Shown here: positions 63,420 through 64,000 of the stretch, piece after piece
How positions within the stretch are numbered: the stretch's first letter is position 1
How the letters are laid out: each line of letters begins with the position of its first letter
From: Enoplolaimus lenunculus
Taxonomy: Eukaryota > Nematoda > Enoplea > Enoplida > Thoracostomopsidae
DNA length: 64,000 bases
Direction of reading: 5' to 3'
Assembly: GCA_030248215.1 (NCBI GenBank)
Contig: JASANG010002825.1
Span: 1 to 64,000 of the forward strand
Position numbers and translations under genes: made by a program
The notes under the pieces: model-generated
What the model was told of the DNA's origin: nothing
Database searches by the model: none
The model's input: only the letters and a program-made list of their open reading frames with translations

Positions 63420-64000
63420 AATTCAGTGTATTTATAGCTTTAATTCTACAAGTCTGCTAATGTCGAGGAATCATTGATGCAAATACTTTTAGTCGTAATG
63501 TTATCTTACCAACTGCGAGCATAATTTACTCTTTTACCATTCGATCATATTTCAAACTATGCTTTAAACACGGAAATGTTTCGTTGAAAACAATGAACGT
63601 TTTGACGCTAGCGATAGTATCCGACAAGATTTTTTTTACAATACCTTTTTTCAGCCCCGTATGATTCCTAAAATATATAGAACTGTGCTCAAACTGACCC
63701 CTGTTGAGTCCCACAAGTCCGGCCCGGTCCCGGGTCCTAGCTTACTTCCCAGAGACCAAGTGAGCCGAACGCAAATTTGGTCTCAAACTTTTAACCCATG
63801 AGCACAGTAAAGGCATGTTTAAAACTGGTATTGTATTTAAATATCAACTGCTAAATGATGCAATGCTTTCGCCAGTCAACCACCACCGGCCGAAAGAGTT
63901 ATATTGTAAAGCAGACACTGCCTGATTCGGGTCCTGGAACCTTGGTTTGTCTTTACCCCTGAACCACAAACTTTTGTAAAAATAGAAAGAATCCCGTATT
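63420..64000. other. No supported gene
   Basis: No recognised repeat, exon or RNA gene up to the window edge. Exon 1 of ephrin B could lie further right. Confidence 0.35.

Noticed and set aside
1-64000. CRISPR arrays, bacterial operons, rRNA genes or LTR/retroviral elements
   Set aside because: The tandem repeats are without unique spacers, the genes are spliced, and no rRNA-like, reverse transcriptase or capsid-like stretch was recognised.

Overview
The window is AT-rich, intron-rich animal DNA. It holds three genes that can be supported exon by exon from open frames, splice sites, matching intron phases and family motifs. (1) Minus strand, 13199 down to 4408: a type II (signal-anchor) membrane protein with at least three LDL-receptor class A (LDLa) modules, each in its own phase 1-1 exon. 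(2) Plus strand, 23755-36458: a complete five-exon ephrin, 386 residues, with a signal peptide, the four ephrin cysteines and a hydrophobic C-terminus that looks like a GPI signal, so ephrin-A type. (3) Minus strand, 53812 down to 49088: a second ephrin with the same intron phases. Its first exon is not seen, and a 35-glutamine tract lies in its membrane-proximal linker. The two ephrins converge tail to tail and look like inverted duplicates.

The best guess for the organism is an invertebrate chordate, probably a tunicate. The reasons are clustered GPI-type ephrins, AT-rich DNA, introns full of MITEs, and splice acceptors placed just before start codons, as expected with spliced-leader trans-splicing. 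This is inference: no ribosomal or mitochondrial marker is present. The abundant TTAGGC hexamers recall nematode telomeres, but here they lie inside dispersed transposons.

Layout: 1-900 degenerate satellite; 901-4400 intergenic with nested small elements; 4408-13199 LDLa gene, whose introns hold an 18-bp minisatellite of about 1.15 kb and a long-inverted-repeat element; 13.2-23.7 kb mostly MITEs and minisatellites, with a promoter-like patch near 21.2 kb; 23.8-36.5 kb ephrin A, with an 8.6-kb first intron; 36.5-49 kb intergenic, crowded with MITEs and ending in a 51-bp minisatellite; 49.1-53.8 kb ephrin B; 53.8-64 kb possibly its long first intron or upstream region, again MITE-rich.

Most of the rest is short non-autonomous DNA transposons. 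Two dominant families start GGCC(A/C)ATG, make 8-bp target duplications (hAT-like) and carry (TTAGGC)n cores. A third family has TTAA targets and CCC... tips (piggyBac-like) and carries an internal tRNA-like A-box/B-box pair. No transposase gene, retroviral element or CRISPR array was recognised. Exon boundaries were read by eye and have no transcript support.
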